A stretch of 64,000 nucleotides of DNA from contig NZ_JACOOY010000002.1 in NCBI RefSeq assembly GCF_014287705.1, forward strand, positions 186,001 through 250,000, in the 5' to 3' direction. Below are positions 25,427-35,797 of the stretch, piece after piece (the first letter of the stretch is position 1; each line of letters opens with the position of its first letter). Both the position numbers and the translations under genes were made by a program. The notes beneath the pieces are model-generated. The model made no database searches and had not been told where the DNA came from. It saw nothing but the letters and a program-made list of their open reading frames with translations. This stretch comes from Dorea_D hominis. GTDB lineage: Bacteria; Bacillota; Clostridia; Lachnospirales; Lachnospiraceae.

Positions 25427-26872
25427 ATGTCAGATCATATGAAATACAACATCGATCTTATGCAAACTCCACCAGAGGAAGATACTGCGAGACAGTATTA
25501 TTACATAGAAAAAGCAAAAAAATATGTACAGAAAGAGTCTGAGGAAGCAGGACGTCCACTGACTGCATGTATTACTACTTTTGGATGTCAGATGAACGCA
25601 AGAGATTCTGAAAAATTAAGGGGAATCTTACTGGATATCGGATATATGGAAGCACCTGAAGACGAAGCAGATTTTGTAATCTTCAATACATGTACCGTGC
25701 GTGAAAATGCCAATACCCGTGTGTACGGAAGACTGGGACAGTTAAAGCCTCATAAGAAGAAAAATTCACATATGAAGATTGGACTCTGTGGCTGTATGAT
25801 GCAGGAGCCGGAAGTTATTGAAAAATTAAAGAAGAGCTATTCATTTGTGGATCTTGTATTTGGAACGCACAATATTTACAAATTTGCAGAGCTTATATGC
25901 CAGCGCTATGAAAGCGGTAAGATGGTTGTCGATATTTGGAAAGATACCGATAAAATCGTAGAAGATCTTCCGAATAAGAGAAAATATTCATTCAAATCGG
26001 GAATCAATATTATGTTCGGTTGTAATAACTTCTGTAGCTACTGCATTGTACCATATGTAAGAGGCCGTGAGCGAAGCAGAAAGCCGGAAGATATTATCCG
26101 GGAGATTGAGCGCCTTGTTTCAGACGGTGTCACGGAAGTTATGCTTCTCGGACAGAATGTCAATTCCTATGGAAAGACACTGGATGAGCCAATAAGTTTT
26201 GCGCAGTTATTGCAGAAAATTCAAAAGATTGAAGGACTTAAACGTATCCGATTTATGACTTCCCATCCAAAGGATCTTTCTGATGAACTGATCGATGTAA
26301 TGGCAACTTCAAAGAAAATCTGTAAGCATTTGCACCTTCCGGTACAGTCAGGAAGTACAGAAATCTTAAAGAAAATGAACCGTCATTATACGAAAGAATC
26401 TTATCTGGAACTGGTAGAAAAGCTGCGTGCGAAAGTGCCGGATATTTCTCTTACCACAGATATTATCGTCGGATTTCCGGGGGAGACAGAAGAAGATTTT
26501 GAAGAGACGCTGGACGTTGTAAGAAAAGTCCGCTATGACAGCGCATTTACATTTATTTATTCCAAACGTACCGGAACACCTGCCGCAAAAATGGAAAACC
26601 AGGTACCGGCAGATGTTGTGAAAAAGAGATTTGACCGCCTTCTTCATGAAGTTCAATCCATCGCAGCTGAAGTATGTGCGGTTCATGAAGGAACAACACA
26701 GGAAGTATTGATTGAGTCTGTCAGCGATCATGATTCGACTATGGTGACCGGACGTATGAGTAATAACCTGCTTGTACATTTAAAAGGAGAGGCCTCTATG
26801 ATCGGAAGCTATGTCAATGCACACCTGACAGAATGTAAAGGATTCTATTATCTGGGAGAACTTGCAGAATAA
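25427..26872 (+). CDS. miaB: tRNA-2-methylthio-N6-dimethylallyladenosine synthase MiaB
   Basis: 481 residues. Radical-SAM methylthiotransferase acting on i6A37 of tRNAs reading UNN codons. The auxiliary cluster uses the three N-terminal cysteines in TTFGCQMN, FNTCTVREN and LCGCMMQ. The radical SAM cluster is CNNFCSYCIVPYVRG, and the C-terminal TRAM domain follows at about residue 410. It acts after MiaA (gene at 32222), which lies downstream in the same arc. GAAAGGA precedes ATG 25427. Confidence 0.97.
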   Translation: MSDHMKYNIDLMQTPPEEDTARQYYYIEKAKKYVQKESEEAGRPLTACITTFGCQMNARDSEKLRGILLDIGYMEAPEDEADFVIFNTCTVRENANTRVYGRLGQLKPHKKKNSHMKIGLCGCMMQEPEVIEKLKKSYSFVDLVFGTHNIYKFAELICQRYESGKMVVDIWKDTDKIVEDLPNKRKYSFKSGINIMFGCNNFCSYCIVPYVRGRERSRKPEDIIREIERLVSDGVTEVMLLGQNVNSYGKTLDEPISFAQLLQKIQKIEGLKRIRFMTSHPKDLSDELIDVMATSKKICKHLHLPVQSGSTEILKKMNRHYTKESYLELVEKLRAKVPDISLTTDIIVGFPGETEEDFEETLDVVRKVRYDSAFTFIYSKRTGTPAAKMENQVPADVVKKRFDRLLHEVQSIAAEVCAVHEGTTQEVLIESVSDHDSTMVTGRMSNNLLVHLKGEASMIGSYVNAHLTECKGFYYLGELAE

Positions 26873-26908
26873 AATCATTTGCAATATCTTCCACCTATAA
26901 AGAGATAC

Positions 26909-26954
26909 AAAAACGCTCAAACTATCTGGTAAGAAGGATAGTGAGGGCGTTTTT
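26909..26954 (+). terminator. Terminator-like hairpin that contains the next gene's ribosome-binding site
   Basis: Arms 26909-26926 and 26937-26954 pair except for a 2-nt internal mismatch; the 3' arm ends in five T. GAGGG (26943-26947) in the 3' arm is the only ribosome-binding site for ATG 26955, which follows the T-run directly. Same design as at 771-815. Confidence 0.75.
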
Positions 26955-27374
26955 ATGGGTAGAACCGGAAAATATCTCTGCCTCATCGGAATCGGAGGCA
27001 GTCTGTATTATGTATTTGAACAATTGTTTCGTGGATTTTCGCACTGGAGTATGTTTCTGCTTGGTGGAATTTGTTTCCTGTTTATTTATCTGCAGGGCAG
27101 CAAGATTGGATGGGATGAACCACTGTGGAAACAGATCTTGAGATGTGATATTTTTGTAGTTTCCATGGAATTTATGACAGGAATCGTTGTAAACTGTATG
27201 TGGCATATGAATGTATGGGATTATACAGATATGCCATTTCAGATCTTAGGGCAGATCTGTCTGCCTTTTGCAATCATTTTTGCAGGACTCTGTGCGGTTG
27301 GAATTTTTCTTTCCAGCTACCTTGCCTGTTACCTGTTCGGCGAAGAAAAACCTGTTTTTCATGTTCTGAGATGA
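26955..27374 (+). CDS. CmpB/DUF1113-type membrane protein (putative ABC transporter type IV family)
   Basis: 139 residues with four or five membrane helices. The motif MNVWDYTDMPFQILGQICLPFA is typical of the DUF1113 family ('putative ABC-transporter type IV'), which has no proven function. The ribosome-binding site GAGGG is 7 nt before ATG 26955, but within the 3' arm of a terminator-like hairpin behind miaB. It is followed by mutS after 78 nt. Confidence 0.75.
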   Translation: MGRTGKYLCLIGIGGSLYYVFEQLFRGFSHWSMFLLGGICFLFIYLQGSKIGWDEPLWKQILRCDIFVVSMEFMTGIVVNCMWHMNVWDYTDMPFQILGQICLPFAIIFAGLCAVGIFLSSYLACYLFGEEKPVFHVLR

Positions 27375-27408
27375 GAAATTCTATCTTTTCCCACCGGAAA
27401 AATAATGT

Positions 27409-27414
27409 TATAAT
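27409..27414 (+). promoter_or_regulatory. Candidate -10 box upstream of mutS
   Basis: A perfect TATAAT about 39 nt before the mutS start. The expected -35 position (27386-27391, TTTTCC) is poor, so this is tentative. Confidence 0.35.
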
Positions 27415-27452
27415 GAAATGTAAATTTAGAATCGATACAAAGGAGAATAGAT

Positions 27453-30098
27453 GTGGCTGAATTAACACCAATGATGCAGCAATACATGAAAACAAAAGAA
27501 GAATACAAAGACTGTATCTTGTTTTATAGACTGGGAGATTTTTATGAAATGTTCTTTGACGATGCAATCACAGCATCAAAAGAACTGGAGATCACCCTGA
27601 CAGGGAAGAACTGCGGGCTGGAGGAACGGGCACCAATGTGTGGAGTACCTTATCACGCTGTGGACAGTTACCTGAACCGGCTTGTGTCCAAAGGATATAA
27701 AGTTGCAATCTGTGAACAGGTGGAAGATCCTGCGACAGCGAAAGGAATTGTAAAGAGAGAAGTTGTCAGGATCGCAACACCGGGTACGAATCTGGATACC
27801 CAGGCATTGGATGAGACGAAGAACAATTATCTTATGTGTGTCGCATACATTGCAGACCGGTATGGTGTATCGGTTGCGGATGTGACAACCGGAGATTATT
27901 TTGTGACCGAGATAGAAGACAGTGAAAAGTTATTTGATGAAATTTACAAATTTATGCCCTCAGAGCTTATTTGCAATGAGGCTTTTTATATGAGTGGCAT
28001 GGATTTTGATGATTTAAGAGAACGTCTTGGTATCACCGTTTACTCGCTGGATGCATGGTATTTTGATGATGAAATCTGCACGAAGACGCTGGAAGAACAT
28101 TTCCACTGTGCAACACTGGAAGGGCTTGGACTTGCGGATTATGACTGCGGTATTGTAGCGGCAGGTGCACTGTTCCAGTATCTGAAGGAGACGCAGAAGA
28201 ATGCACTGACACATATGTCCAGACTGATACCGTATACGAATGGCAAATATATGCTTCTCGACAGTTCTACAAGACGGAATCTGGAACTTTGTGAAACAAT
28301 GCGTGAGAAGCAGAAAAGAGGTTCCCTACTCTGGGTTCTCGATAAGACGAAAACTGCGATGGGAGCGCGGACACTGCGCAAGTATATTGAACAGCCATTG
28401 TTACATAAAAAAGAAATTGATGAGAGACTGGATGCGGTAGAGGAATTTAAAAACAATGCGATCGCAAGAGAAGAGATCCGAGAATACCTGACACCGGTCT
28501 ATGACCTGGAACGTCTCGTCAGCAAGATTACATACCAGTCTGCCAATCCAAGAGATCTGACTGCTTTTGAGAGTTCCCTCTCCATGTTGCCACATGTAAA
28601 GACGATCTTAAGTGATATGCAAAGTACCCTGAACCGGGAACTGTACGATGCGTTAGATCCACTGGAAGATCTGTGTACATTGGTGAAAAAGGCAATTAAG
28701 GATGAGCCACCGCTTGCCATGAAAGAGGGTGGCATCATCCGGGATGGTTACAATGCAGAAGTAGACAAGTTAAGACATGCCAAGTCTGACGGAAAAGAAT
28801 GGCTTGCCAAGTTGGAAGAAGACGAGCGGGAAAAGACCGGAATCAAGAATCTCAAAATCAAATATAATAAAGTATTCGGCTATTATCTGGAAGTAACTAA
28901 TTCTTTCAAGAATCTGGTGCCGGAGTACTATACAAGGAAACAGACACTTGCCAATGCGGAACGCTACATTATTCCAGAATTAAAAGAACTGGAAGACACG
29001 ATCCTCGGTGCAGAAGATAAGCTGTATGCGCTGGAATATCAGCTCTACTGTGAGGTGCGTGACACGATTGCAAAAGAAGTTGTGCGTATCCAGACAACAG
29101 CGAAAGCGGTTGCGAAGATTGATACTCTGGCTTCTCTGGCACTGGTCGCTGAACGTAATAATTATGTGCGTCCGAAGATCAATGAGAAAGGTGTCATTGA
29201 TATCAAAGACGGCAGACATCCGGTCGTAGAGAAGATGATTCCGAATGATATGTTCATTACAAATGATACTTATCTGAATGATAAGAAGAAAAGAATTTCT
29301 ATCATCACCGGACCGAACATGGCTGGAAAGTCAACTTATATGCGCCAGACAGCCTTGATCGTACTGATGGCACAGATTGGATCCTACGTTCCGGCATCTT
29401 CGGCAAATATCGGACTTGTTGACCGTATTTTCACCCGAGTGGGAGCATCGGATGATCTGGCTTCCGGACAGAGTACCTTTATGGTAGAGATGACAGAAGT
29501 CGCGAATATTTTACGAAATGCGACAAGCAAGAGTCTCCTGATCCTTGATGAGATTGGGCGTGGAACAAGTACCTTTGACGGACTGAGTATTGCGTGGGCA
29601 GTGATTGAGCATATCAGCAACAGTAAACTGCTGGGAGCAAAGACATTATTTGCAACGCATTATCATGAGCTGACGGAACTGGAAGGAAAGATTGATAACG
29701 TGAATAATTACTGCATTGCCGTGAAAGAAAAAGGCGATGACATTATCTTCCTTCGTAAAATCGTAAGCGGTGGTGCGGACAAAAGTTATGGTATTCAGGT
29801 GGCGCGTCTTGCCGGTGTCCCAGCTTCTGTTACAGACCGTGCAAAAGAAATTGTAGAAGAACTGGTGCAGGCAGACATCACGTCACGGATCAAAGATATT
29901 GCAGTGGCAGGAAGTGAGTCGAAACACAAAGCAAAGAAATATGATGATGTGGATCTGGCACAGATGTCATTGTTTGATACCGTCAAAGATGATGATGTAC
30001 TTCAGGAACTCAAAAACCTGGATGTAACGAATCTGACGCCGATTGACGCACTGAATACACTGTATCAGTTGCAGAACAAGTTAAAAAACAGGTGGTAG
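27453..30098 (+). CDS. mutS: DNA mismatch repair protein MutS
   Basis: 881 residues. Recognises mismatches and recruits MutL. The mismatch-binding Phe30-x-Glu32 is in GDFYEMFF. The ATPase has Walker A GPNMAGKST (about 620) and Walker B LLILDEIGRGTSTFDG, then the C-terminal helix-turn-helix dimer region. The start is GTG 27453 with AAGGAG 7 nt upstream; an ATG two bases earlier opens a different frame that stops after four codons. mutL follows after 3 nt, and miaA overlaps mutL. Confidence 0.98.
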   Translation: MAELTPMMQQYMKTKEEYKDCILFYRLGDFYEMFFDDAITASKELEITLTGKNCGLEERAPMCGVPYHAVDSYLNRLVSKGYKVAICEQVEDPATAKGIVKREVVRIATPGTNLDTQALDETKNNYLMCVAYIADRYGVSVADVTTGDYFVTEIEDSEKLFDEIYKFMPSELICNEAFYMSGMDFDDLRERLGITVYSLDAWYFDDEICTKTLEEHFHCATLEGLGLADYDCGIVAAGALFQYLKETQKNALTHMSRLIPYTNGKYMLLDSSTRRNLELCETMREKQKRGSLLWVLDKTKTAMGARTLRKYIEQPLLHKKEIDERLDAVEEFKNNAIAREEIREYLTPVYDLERLVSKITYQSANPRDLTAFESSLSMLPHVKTILSDMQSTLNRELYDALDPLEDLCTLVKKAIKDEPPLAMKEGGIIRDGYNAEVDKLRHAKSDGKEWLAKLEEDEREKTGIKNLKIKYNKVFGYYLEVTNSFKNLVPEYYTRKQTLANAERYIIPELKELEDTILGAEDKLYALEYQLYCEVRDTIAKEVVRIQTTAKAVAKIDTLASLALVAERNNYVRPKINEKGVIDIKDGRHPVVEKMIPNDMFITNDTYLNDKKKRISIITGPNMAGKSTYMRQTALIVLMAQIGSYVPASSANIGLVDRIFTRVGASDDLASGQSTFMVEMTEVANILRNATSKSLLILDEIGRGTSTFDGLSIAWAVIEHISNSKLLGAKTLFATHYHELTELEGKIDNVNNYCIAVKEKGDDIIFLRKIVSGGADKSYGIQVARLAGVPASVTDRAKEIVEELVQADITSRIKDIAVAGSESKHKAKKYDDVDLAQMSLFDTVKDDDVLQELKNLDVTNLTPIDALNTLYQLQNKLKNRW

Positions 30099-30101
30099 TT
30101 T

Positions 30102-32222
30102 ATGTCAAACATACATGTATTAGATCAGATAACAATTGATAAGATCGCAGCCGGAGAAGTGATTGAACGTCCGGCTTCTGTTGTAAAAGAGCTGGTAGAA
30201 AATGCCATTGATGCCGGTTCCGGTTCTGTGACTGTAGAGATCAAAGAAGGCGGCATTTCTTATATGCGCATTGCTGACAACGGCTGCGGAATTGCACGGG
30301 ACGATGTTCAGAATGCATTTCTCAGACATTCTACGAGCAAGATCCGCGCTGCCGAAGATCTGGAACATATTGCATCTTTAGGCTTTCGTGGTGAAGCGTT
30401 GTCCAGTATTGCGGCTGTCTCACAGGTCGAGATGATTACAAAAACAAAGGAACAGCTTCTTGGAACGCGTTACCAGATCGCCGGTGGGAAAGAAGAAGAA
30501 CTGGAAGATACCGGAGCTTCGGATGGAACAACATTTCTGATCCGTCAGCTTTTTTATAATGTACCGGCAAGACGGAAATTTTTGAAGACACCGATCACCG
30601 AAGCAAGCCATGTCGGCGATCTGATGACGAGACTTGCACTGTCGCACCCGGAGATTTCTTTCCAGTTCATCAATAACGGGCAGTCCAGACTGCATACATC
30701 CGGAAATGGAAATTTAAAAGATGTCATTTATCACGTATATGGAAGAGAGATTACTGCTAATCTCATTCCTCTGGAATATAAGAATAACGGGCTTTCCTTA
30801 AGCGGCTACATTGGAGCGCCGCTCATTTCCAGAGGAAACCGTAATTTTGAAAATTATTTTATTAATGGCCGCTACGTGAAAAGTAATATTATTTACCGTG
30901 CCATTGAAGATGCATATAAAGATTTTTCCATGCAGCATAAGTTCCCATTTACTGTCTTTCACATTACGATTGATGGAGAACATGTAGATGTGAATGTCCA
31001 TCCAACAAAGATGGAGCTTCGGTTTAACAATCAGCAGGAAGTGTATAATACACTCTATGAAGCAATCGACTCGGCACTTCACGGAAGAGAACTGATTCCG
31101 AAGGTGACACTAGATGAGCCGAAAGTGCCGAGGGCAGAGGTTGTGCCGGTAACGAAGGAAAAGCAAAATTTCCGTACAACCGGATCTTCGGTCAGCTTTG
31201 CATCAACTGCCGGGAATATGACAAAACAGGCAGCGCAATCAGAAATGTGGGCTGGGGTGCAGACACCGGTGAAACAAAAATCGAAAATACCGCCGAAAGA
31301 AGAGAGGAATCTGGATTATTTCATGGAACAGATGAAAAAGCGTGTAACATCTTATCACCAGCAGAATTCATCTGCGGAAGTAAAGAGCCGGTCAGATATT
31401 TTTAAGCCTGAACGGCAGGCAGACCGGATAAGAGAAGCGGTGTCGCAGTACAAAGCGACTGCAAGGGATGCGAAAAAACAAGAGTTTCCTAAAAAGACAG
31501 ATGTAACACCAGAAATACCGGGAACTGCTAAAACAACGACTGAAAAGACAACAGCAAATGAACAAGGTATTGACATCAAAGCAAATGAAAAACCGGAACA
31601 GATGGATCTCTTTGAAGATCGTTTTCTTGACAAAGAACGAAAAGCAGATTATACGTTGATTGGGCAGATTTTCGATACCTACTGGCTTGTCCAGTTCGAA
31701 AATAGTCTGTATATTATCGACCAGCATGCAGCACATGAAAGAGTTCTGTATGAACGGACATTGCGGGAAATGAAAAACCGGGAATTCACATCCCAGATGA
31801 TCAGCCCGCCGATCATTCTGAACCTGACGATGCAAGAGGCGGAGCTGCTCAGACAGTACATGGATCGCTTTACAAGAATTGGATTTGAGTTTGAAGAATT
31901 CGGGCAGGATTCTTTTGCGGTAAGAAGTGTTCCGGATAATCTGTTCAGCATTGCCAAAAAAGATCTGCTTCTGGAAATGATTGACCATTTATCGGATGAG
32001 CTTAACAGAAACCAGCCGTCCGACCTGATTGATGAGAAGATTGCGTCTATGTCCTGCAAAGCGGCTGTAAAAGGCAATATGAGTCTTTCTGCTGCAGAAG
32101 TCGACACCTTGATCGGCGAACTGCTTCTTCTGGATAATCCGTATCATTGTCCACACGGAAGACCGACGATTATTTCCATGACTAAACGGGAGTTAGAAAA
32201 GAAATTTAAGAGGATTGTATAA
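30102..32222 (+). CDS. mutL: DNA mismatch repair endonuclease MutL
   Basis: 706 residues. GHKL ATPase N-terminus with VVKELVENAIDAGS, IADNGCGI and SLGFRGEALSSI, transducer domain to about 330, a Lys/Glu-rich linker (about 340-510), and a C-terminal dimerisation/nuclease domain. The metal-binding endonuclease motif DQHAAHERVLYE (about 540-551) and the late CPHGRP are present, so it should nick DNA itself, as expected for a bacterium without MutH. Stop and miaA start overlap (TAATG). Confidence 0.97.
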   Translation: MSNIHVLDQITIDKIAAGEVIERPASVVKELVENAIDAGSGSVTVEIKEGGISYMRIADNGCGIARDDVQNAFLRHSTSKIRAAEDLEHIASLGFRGEALSSIAAVSQVEMITKTKEQLLGTRYQIAGGKEEELEDTGASDGTTFLIRQLFYNVPARRKFLKTPITEASHVGDLMTRLALSHPEISFQFINNGQSRLHTSGNGNLKDVIYHVYGREITANLIPLEYKNNGLSLSGYIGAPLISRGNRNFENYFINGRYVKSNIIYRAIEDAYKDFSMQHKFPFTVFHITIDGEHVDVNVHPTKMELRFNNQQEVYNTLYEAIDSALHGRELIPKVTLDEPKVPRAEVVPVTKEKQNFRTTGSSVSFASTAGNMTKQAAQSEMWAGVQTPVKQKSKIPPKEERNLDYFMEQMKKRVTSYHQQNSSAEVKSRSDIFKPERQADRIREAVSQYKATARDAKKQEFPKKTDVTPEIPGTAKTTTEKTTANEQGIDIKANEKPEQMDLFEDRFLDKERKADYTLIGQIFDTYWLVQFENSLYIIDQHAAHERVLYERTLREMKNREFTSQMISPPIILNLTMQEAELLRQYMDRFTRIGFEFEEFGQDSFAVRSVPDNLFSIAKKDLLLEMIDHLSDELNRNQPSDLIDEKIASMSCKAAVKGNMSLSAAEVDTLIGELLLLDNPYHCPHGRPTIISMTKRELEKKFKRIV

Positions 32223-33172
32223 TGAAGAAAAAACCATTGATCATTCTTACCGGTCCGACGGCCGTTGGCAAGACAAAGGCCTCCATCGGACTTGCAAAAG
32301 CAGTTGACGGCGAGATTATTTCTGCTGACTCGATGCAGGTTTACCGGCATATGGATATCGGTTCTGCGAAGATAAAACCAGAAGAGATGGAAGGCATACC
32401 GCATCACCTGATTGATGTACTGGAGCCGGATGATGAATTTCATGTTGTAAAATTTCAGCAGCTTGCCAAAAAAGCGATGCGGGAAATCTGGGAACGCGGG
32501 CATATCCCGATCGTTACCGGTGGAACCGGCTTCTATATCCAGGCATTGCTTTATGATATTGATTTTGATGAAAATGAAAAAGAAGATGCATGCCGGAAAG
32601 AACTGGAAGCTTATGCCAGAGAACATGGAGCAGAAGCTTTGCATGAGAAGCTTGCTTTGGTTGATCCGGCATCTGCTGAAATGATTCATCCAAATAACAT
32701 CAAGCGTGTGATACGTGCGCTGGAATTTTATGAGCAGACCGGAAAACGAATTTCCGAACACAACGAGACACAGCGTCAAAGGGAGTCCCCGTATGCATTT
32801 GCCTATTTTGTGCTGACAGATGACAGAGCACATCTGTACGAACGTATTAACCGGCGTGTCGATCAAATGATTGAGGAAGGTCTGGTAAATGAAGTACAGG
32901 CTTTAAAAGACAAGGGCTATACAAAGCAGCTTGTTTCCATGCAGGGACTTGGCTACAAAGAAATTCTGGATTATCTGGATGGCAATTGTACGCTGGAAGA
33001 AGCTATTTATACAATTAAACGAGATACAAGGCATTTCGCCAAACGTCAGCTCACCTGGTTTAAGAGAGAGCGGGATGTAATCTGGATCAACAAACAATCA
33101 TTTGGTTATGAGGCGGAGCAGATTTTAGACGAAATGCTTTCAAAACTCCCGTGGAAGGCAGAAGAAAAATAA
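32222..33172 (+). CDS. miaA: tRNA dimethylallyltransferase MiaA
   Basis: 316 residues. Adds a dimethylallyl group to A37 of tRNAs; MiaB then methylthiolates it. P-loop GPTAVGKTKASIGLA (residues 11-25), the DSMQVYRHMDIGSAK substrate block, TGGTGFYIQALLYD, and KRDTRHFAKRQLTWFKRE near the C-terminus are diagnostic. Translationally coupled to mutL by a 1-nt overlap. Confidence 0.98.
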   Translation: MKKKPLIILTGPTAVGKTKASIGLAKAVDGEIISADSMQVYRHMDIGSAKIKPEEMEGIPHHLIDVLEPDDEFHVVKFQQLAKKAMREIWERGHIPIVTGGTGFYIQALLYDIDFDENEKEDACRKELEAYAREHGAEALHEKLALVDPASAEMIHPNNIKRVIRALEFYEQTGKRISEHNETQRQRESPYAFAYFVLTDDRAHLYERINRRVDQMIEEGLVNEVQALKDKGYTKQLVSMQGLGYKEILDYLDGNCTLEEAIYTIKRDTRHFAKRQLTWFKRERDVIWINKQSFGYEAEQILDEMLSKLPWKAEEK

Positions 33173-33196
33173 TATATATAATGAGAGGGTAAGAAC

Positions 33197-34480
33197 ATGT
33201 CAGAGATTACAAATATGTATGAAAAAATGGGTATTCGCCCGGAAGTACTGAAATTTGGAAATACTATTGAAAAAGATTTAAAAGAACGTTTTGACGAGAT
33301 TGATCAGCGTGCCGAGTACAATCAGTTAAAAGTATTGCACGCTATGCAGAAAAATCACGTAAGTGCAGACTGCTTTAACTATGTCAGCGGATATGGATAT
33401 GACGATCATGGAAGAGATACACTGGAGAAAATTTACGCAGATGTCTTCCATACAGAAAGTGCACTGGTTCGCCCACAGATTACCTGTGGAACACATGCGC
33501 TGGCACTTTCTCTTGCAGCGAATTTACGCCCGGGAGACGAGCTTTTGGCGGCTGGCGGCAAGCCTTACGACACACTGGAGGAAGTAATCGGTATCCGCCC
33601 TTCCAAAGGATCGCTTGCAGAATATGGGATTTCTTACAGACAGGTAGACCTTCTGGAAGATGGGACATTTGATTTTGATTCCATCCGTGAAGCAATCAAT
33701 GAAAAAACAAAGATGGTTACGGTACAACGTTCCAAAGGTTACCAGACGCGTCCGAGCTTTTCTGTTGCACAGATCGGGGAAGTGATCCGTTTTGTCAAAG
33801 AGATCAAACCAGGAGTGATCTGCATGGTTGATAACTGCTACGGAGAATTTGTAGAAGAAATCGAGCCAAGTGATGTAGGTGCGGATATGGTTGTCGGTTC
33901 TCTGATCAAAAATCCGGGAGGCGGACTTGCGCCGATCGGCGGCTATATTGCCGGTAAAGAAGAACTGATTGAAAACTGTGCATATCGTCTGACTTCTCCA
34001 GGACTTGGAAAAGAAGTCGGCGCATCTCTCGGAATCATGCAGTCATTCTATCAGGGACTGTTCCTTGCCCCGACAGTTGTAGCAAGTGCATTAAAGGGTG
34101 CTATTCTTGCGGCAAAAATTTATGAAAAACTGGGGTACCCGGTTGTACCAAACGGAACGGAAAGCCGTCATGATATTATCCAGGCAGTAGAACTTGGCTC
34201 TGCCGAGGCAATGATTGCCTTTTGTCATGGTATCCAGGCGGCCGCACCGGTAGATTCCTATGTTGCTCCGGAACCGTGGGCAATGCCGGGATATGACAGT
34301 GATGTAATTATGGCGGCGGGTACATTTGTACAGGGCTCTTCGATTGAGCTGAGCGCAGACGGACCAATCAAACCGCCGTATGCGGTTTATTTCCAGGGCG
34401 GTTTAACATGGCCAAGCGCAAAACTTGGAATCCTGATGTCTCTGGAACATCTTGTAAGAGCCGGTATTGTAAAATTATAA
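33197..34480 (+). CDS. Aluminium-resistance/methionine gamma-lyase-like PLP protein
   Basis: 427 residues of the PF06838-type family (often called cystathionine beta-lyase family protein involved in aluminium resistance). Fold-type I PLP motifs: the cofactor pocket RPQITCGTHALALSLAANLRPGDE, the Asp in MVDNCYGEF, and the presumed Schiff-base lysine in GSLIKNPGGGLAPIGGYIAGK. The reaction is not established. It is commonly placed after miaA in Firmicutes, as here (24 nt gap). Confidence 0.88.
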   Translation: MSEITNMYEKMGIRPEVLKFGNTIEKDLKERFDEIDQRAEYNQLKVLHAMQKNHVSADCFNYVSGYGYDDHGRDTLEKIYADVFHTESALVRPQITCGTHALALSLAANLRPGDELLAAGGKPYDTLEEVIGIRPSKGSLAEYGISYRQVDLLEDGTFDFDSIREAINEKTKMVTVQRSKGYQTRPSFSVAQIGEVIRFVKEIKPGVICMVDNCYGEFVEEIEPSDVGADMVVGSLIKNPGGGLAPIGGYIAGKEELIENCAYRLTSPGLGKEVGASLGIMQSFYQGLFLAPTVVASALKGAILAAKIYEKLGYPVVPNGTESRHDIIQAVELGSAEAMIAFCHGIQAAAPVDSYVAPEPWAMPGYDSDVIMAAGTFVQGSSIELSADGPIKPPYAVYFQGGLTWPSAKLGILMSLEHLVRAGIVKL

Positions 34481-34502
34481 GCAATAAATATAAGGAGTAT
34501 TT

Positions 34503-35768
34503 ATGGCAAAGATCGTAATCATCGGAGGCGGTGCGGCAGGCATGACGGCAGCGATCGCAGCAGCCTGGACAGATCCGTCTCATGAGATTCTTATATTAGA
34601 ACATAAAAATCAATTAGGAAAGAAATTATTATCTACCGGAAACGGTCGCTGTAATTTCACAAATGCTTATATGGAAAAAGAATGTTTTTACAGTGATTCA
34701 AAAGATGTGATACCATGTGTTCTTGATAAATTCGGAACAGATGAGACGCTGGATTTCTTTCGAAAATTAGGTGTATATCCGAAAGACCGGAACGGTTATT
34801 ACTATCCGAGATCGGATCAGGCACAGACAATCCAGCAGCTGTTGATTCTTGAATTAAAAGCACTGGGCGTAACATATAAGACAGACATTCATGTAACCGA
34901 AGTGCAGCGAAATAAAAAAGGATTCCGCATTTTTACAGATACACCGGGAATGAGTATTCATGCCGATCGGTTGATTCTCGCATGTGGTGGACGCGCAGCG
35001 GCTGTTCTTGGTTCAGACGGAAGCGGATATACACTTGCAAAGATGCTTGGACATTCGCTTGTTCCGGTTGTTCCGGCACTTGTGCAGTTAAAAGTAAAAT
35101 CGCATCCACTGGCAAAGGCTTCCGGTGTGCGCACAGAAACAAAAGTTGAAATCTTTGATGGAAGCGATATGAACAATCACCCCGTAATTCTCGGAAGCGA
35201 CACCGGAGAAGTTCAGATCACTGCTTATGGCATTTCCGGTATACCGGTATTTCAGATCAGCCGTCTGGCGGCAAAACTTTTGTATGAGAAAAAGACGCCG
35301 GTTGTACGGATAGATTTCTTTCCTGGAATGTCTGAAGAAGAATTAAAATCCTATTTACAGAAACGTACACAGAACCGTGAAACTTATATGGTTTCCGAAT
35401 TTCTACTCGGTCTTCTGAATCAGAAACTAATCACAGTGCTTTTAAAAACGGCCGGAATACCGGAAAAACTGTATGTGAAAAAGTTGAAAACACCGGATTG
35501 GGATAGACTTATTTCTACATTAAAGAGGTTGGAACTTGTCATTTCTGACACGAATGGGTTTGACAATGCACAGGTTTGCGCCGGAGGTGTAAATCTTACA
35601 GAGATTGCATCTGATACAATGGAGTCGCGTATCTGTAAGGACCTGTATCTTGCCGGAGAGCTGCTGGATGTTGACGGCATCTGCGGAGGCTACAATCTGC
35701 AATGGGCATGGGCAAGTGGGTATCTTGCCGGATGTGCTGCCGCAGGTAAGAAAAACACCGGAAAATAA
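34503..35768 (+). CDS. HI0933-family flavoprotein (BaiN/RdsA-like NAD(P)/FAD oxidoreductase)
   Basis: 421 residues. FAD-binding IIGGGAAGMTAAIAAAW, the family motif LSTGNGRCNFTN, and the C-terminal LAGELLDVDGICGGYNLQWAWASG. Members are related to the bile-acid enzyme BaiN, but the general family is broad and most are of unknown substrate; no bile-acid genes are nearby, so I do not assign that role. It follows the PLP gene by 22 nt. Confidence 0.86.
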   Translation: MAKIVIIGGGAAGMTAAIAAAWTDPSHEILILEHKNQLGKKLLSTGNGRCNFTNAYMEKECFYSDSKDVIPCVLDKFGTDETLDFFRKLGVYPKDRNGYYYPRSDQAQTIQQLLILELKALGVTYKTDIHVTEVQRNKKGFRIFTDTPGMSIHADRLILACGGRAAAVLGSDGSGYTLAKMLGHSLVPVVPALVQLKVKSHPLAKASGVRTETKVEIFDGSDMNNHPVILGSDTGEVQITAYGISGIPVFQISRLAAKLLYEKKTPVVRIDFFPGMSEEELKSYLQKRTQNRETYMVSEFLLGLLNQKLITVLLKTAGIPEKLYVKKLKTPDWDRLISTLKRLELVISDTNGFDNAQVCAGGVNLTEIASDTMESRICKDLYLAGELLDVDGICGGYNLQWAWASGYLAGCAAAGKKNTGK

Positions 35769-35797
35769 AAGTAATAAAATAACAGGAGTTAAAACGG

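Noticed and set aside
32144..32866. 240-residue open frame antisense to miaA and the end of mutL
   Set aside because: The opposite strand encodes well-conserved MutL and MiaA; no start signals.
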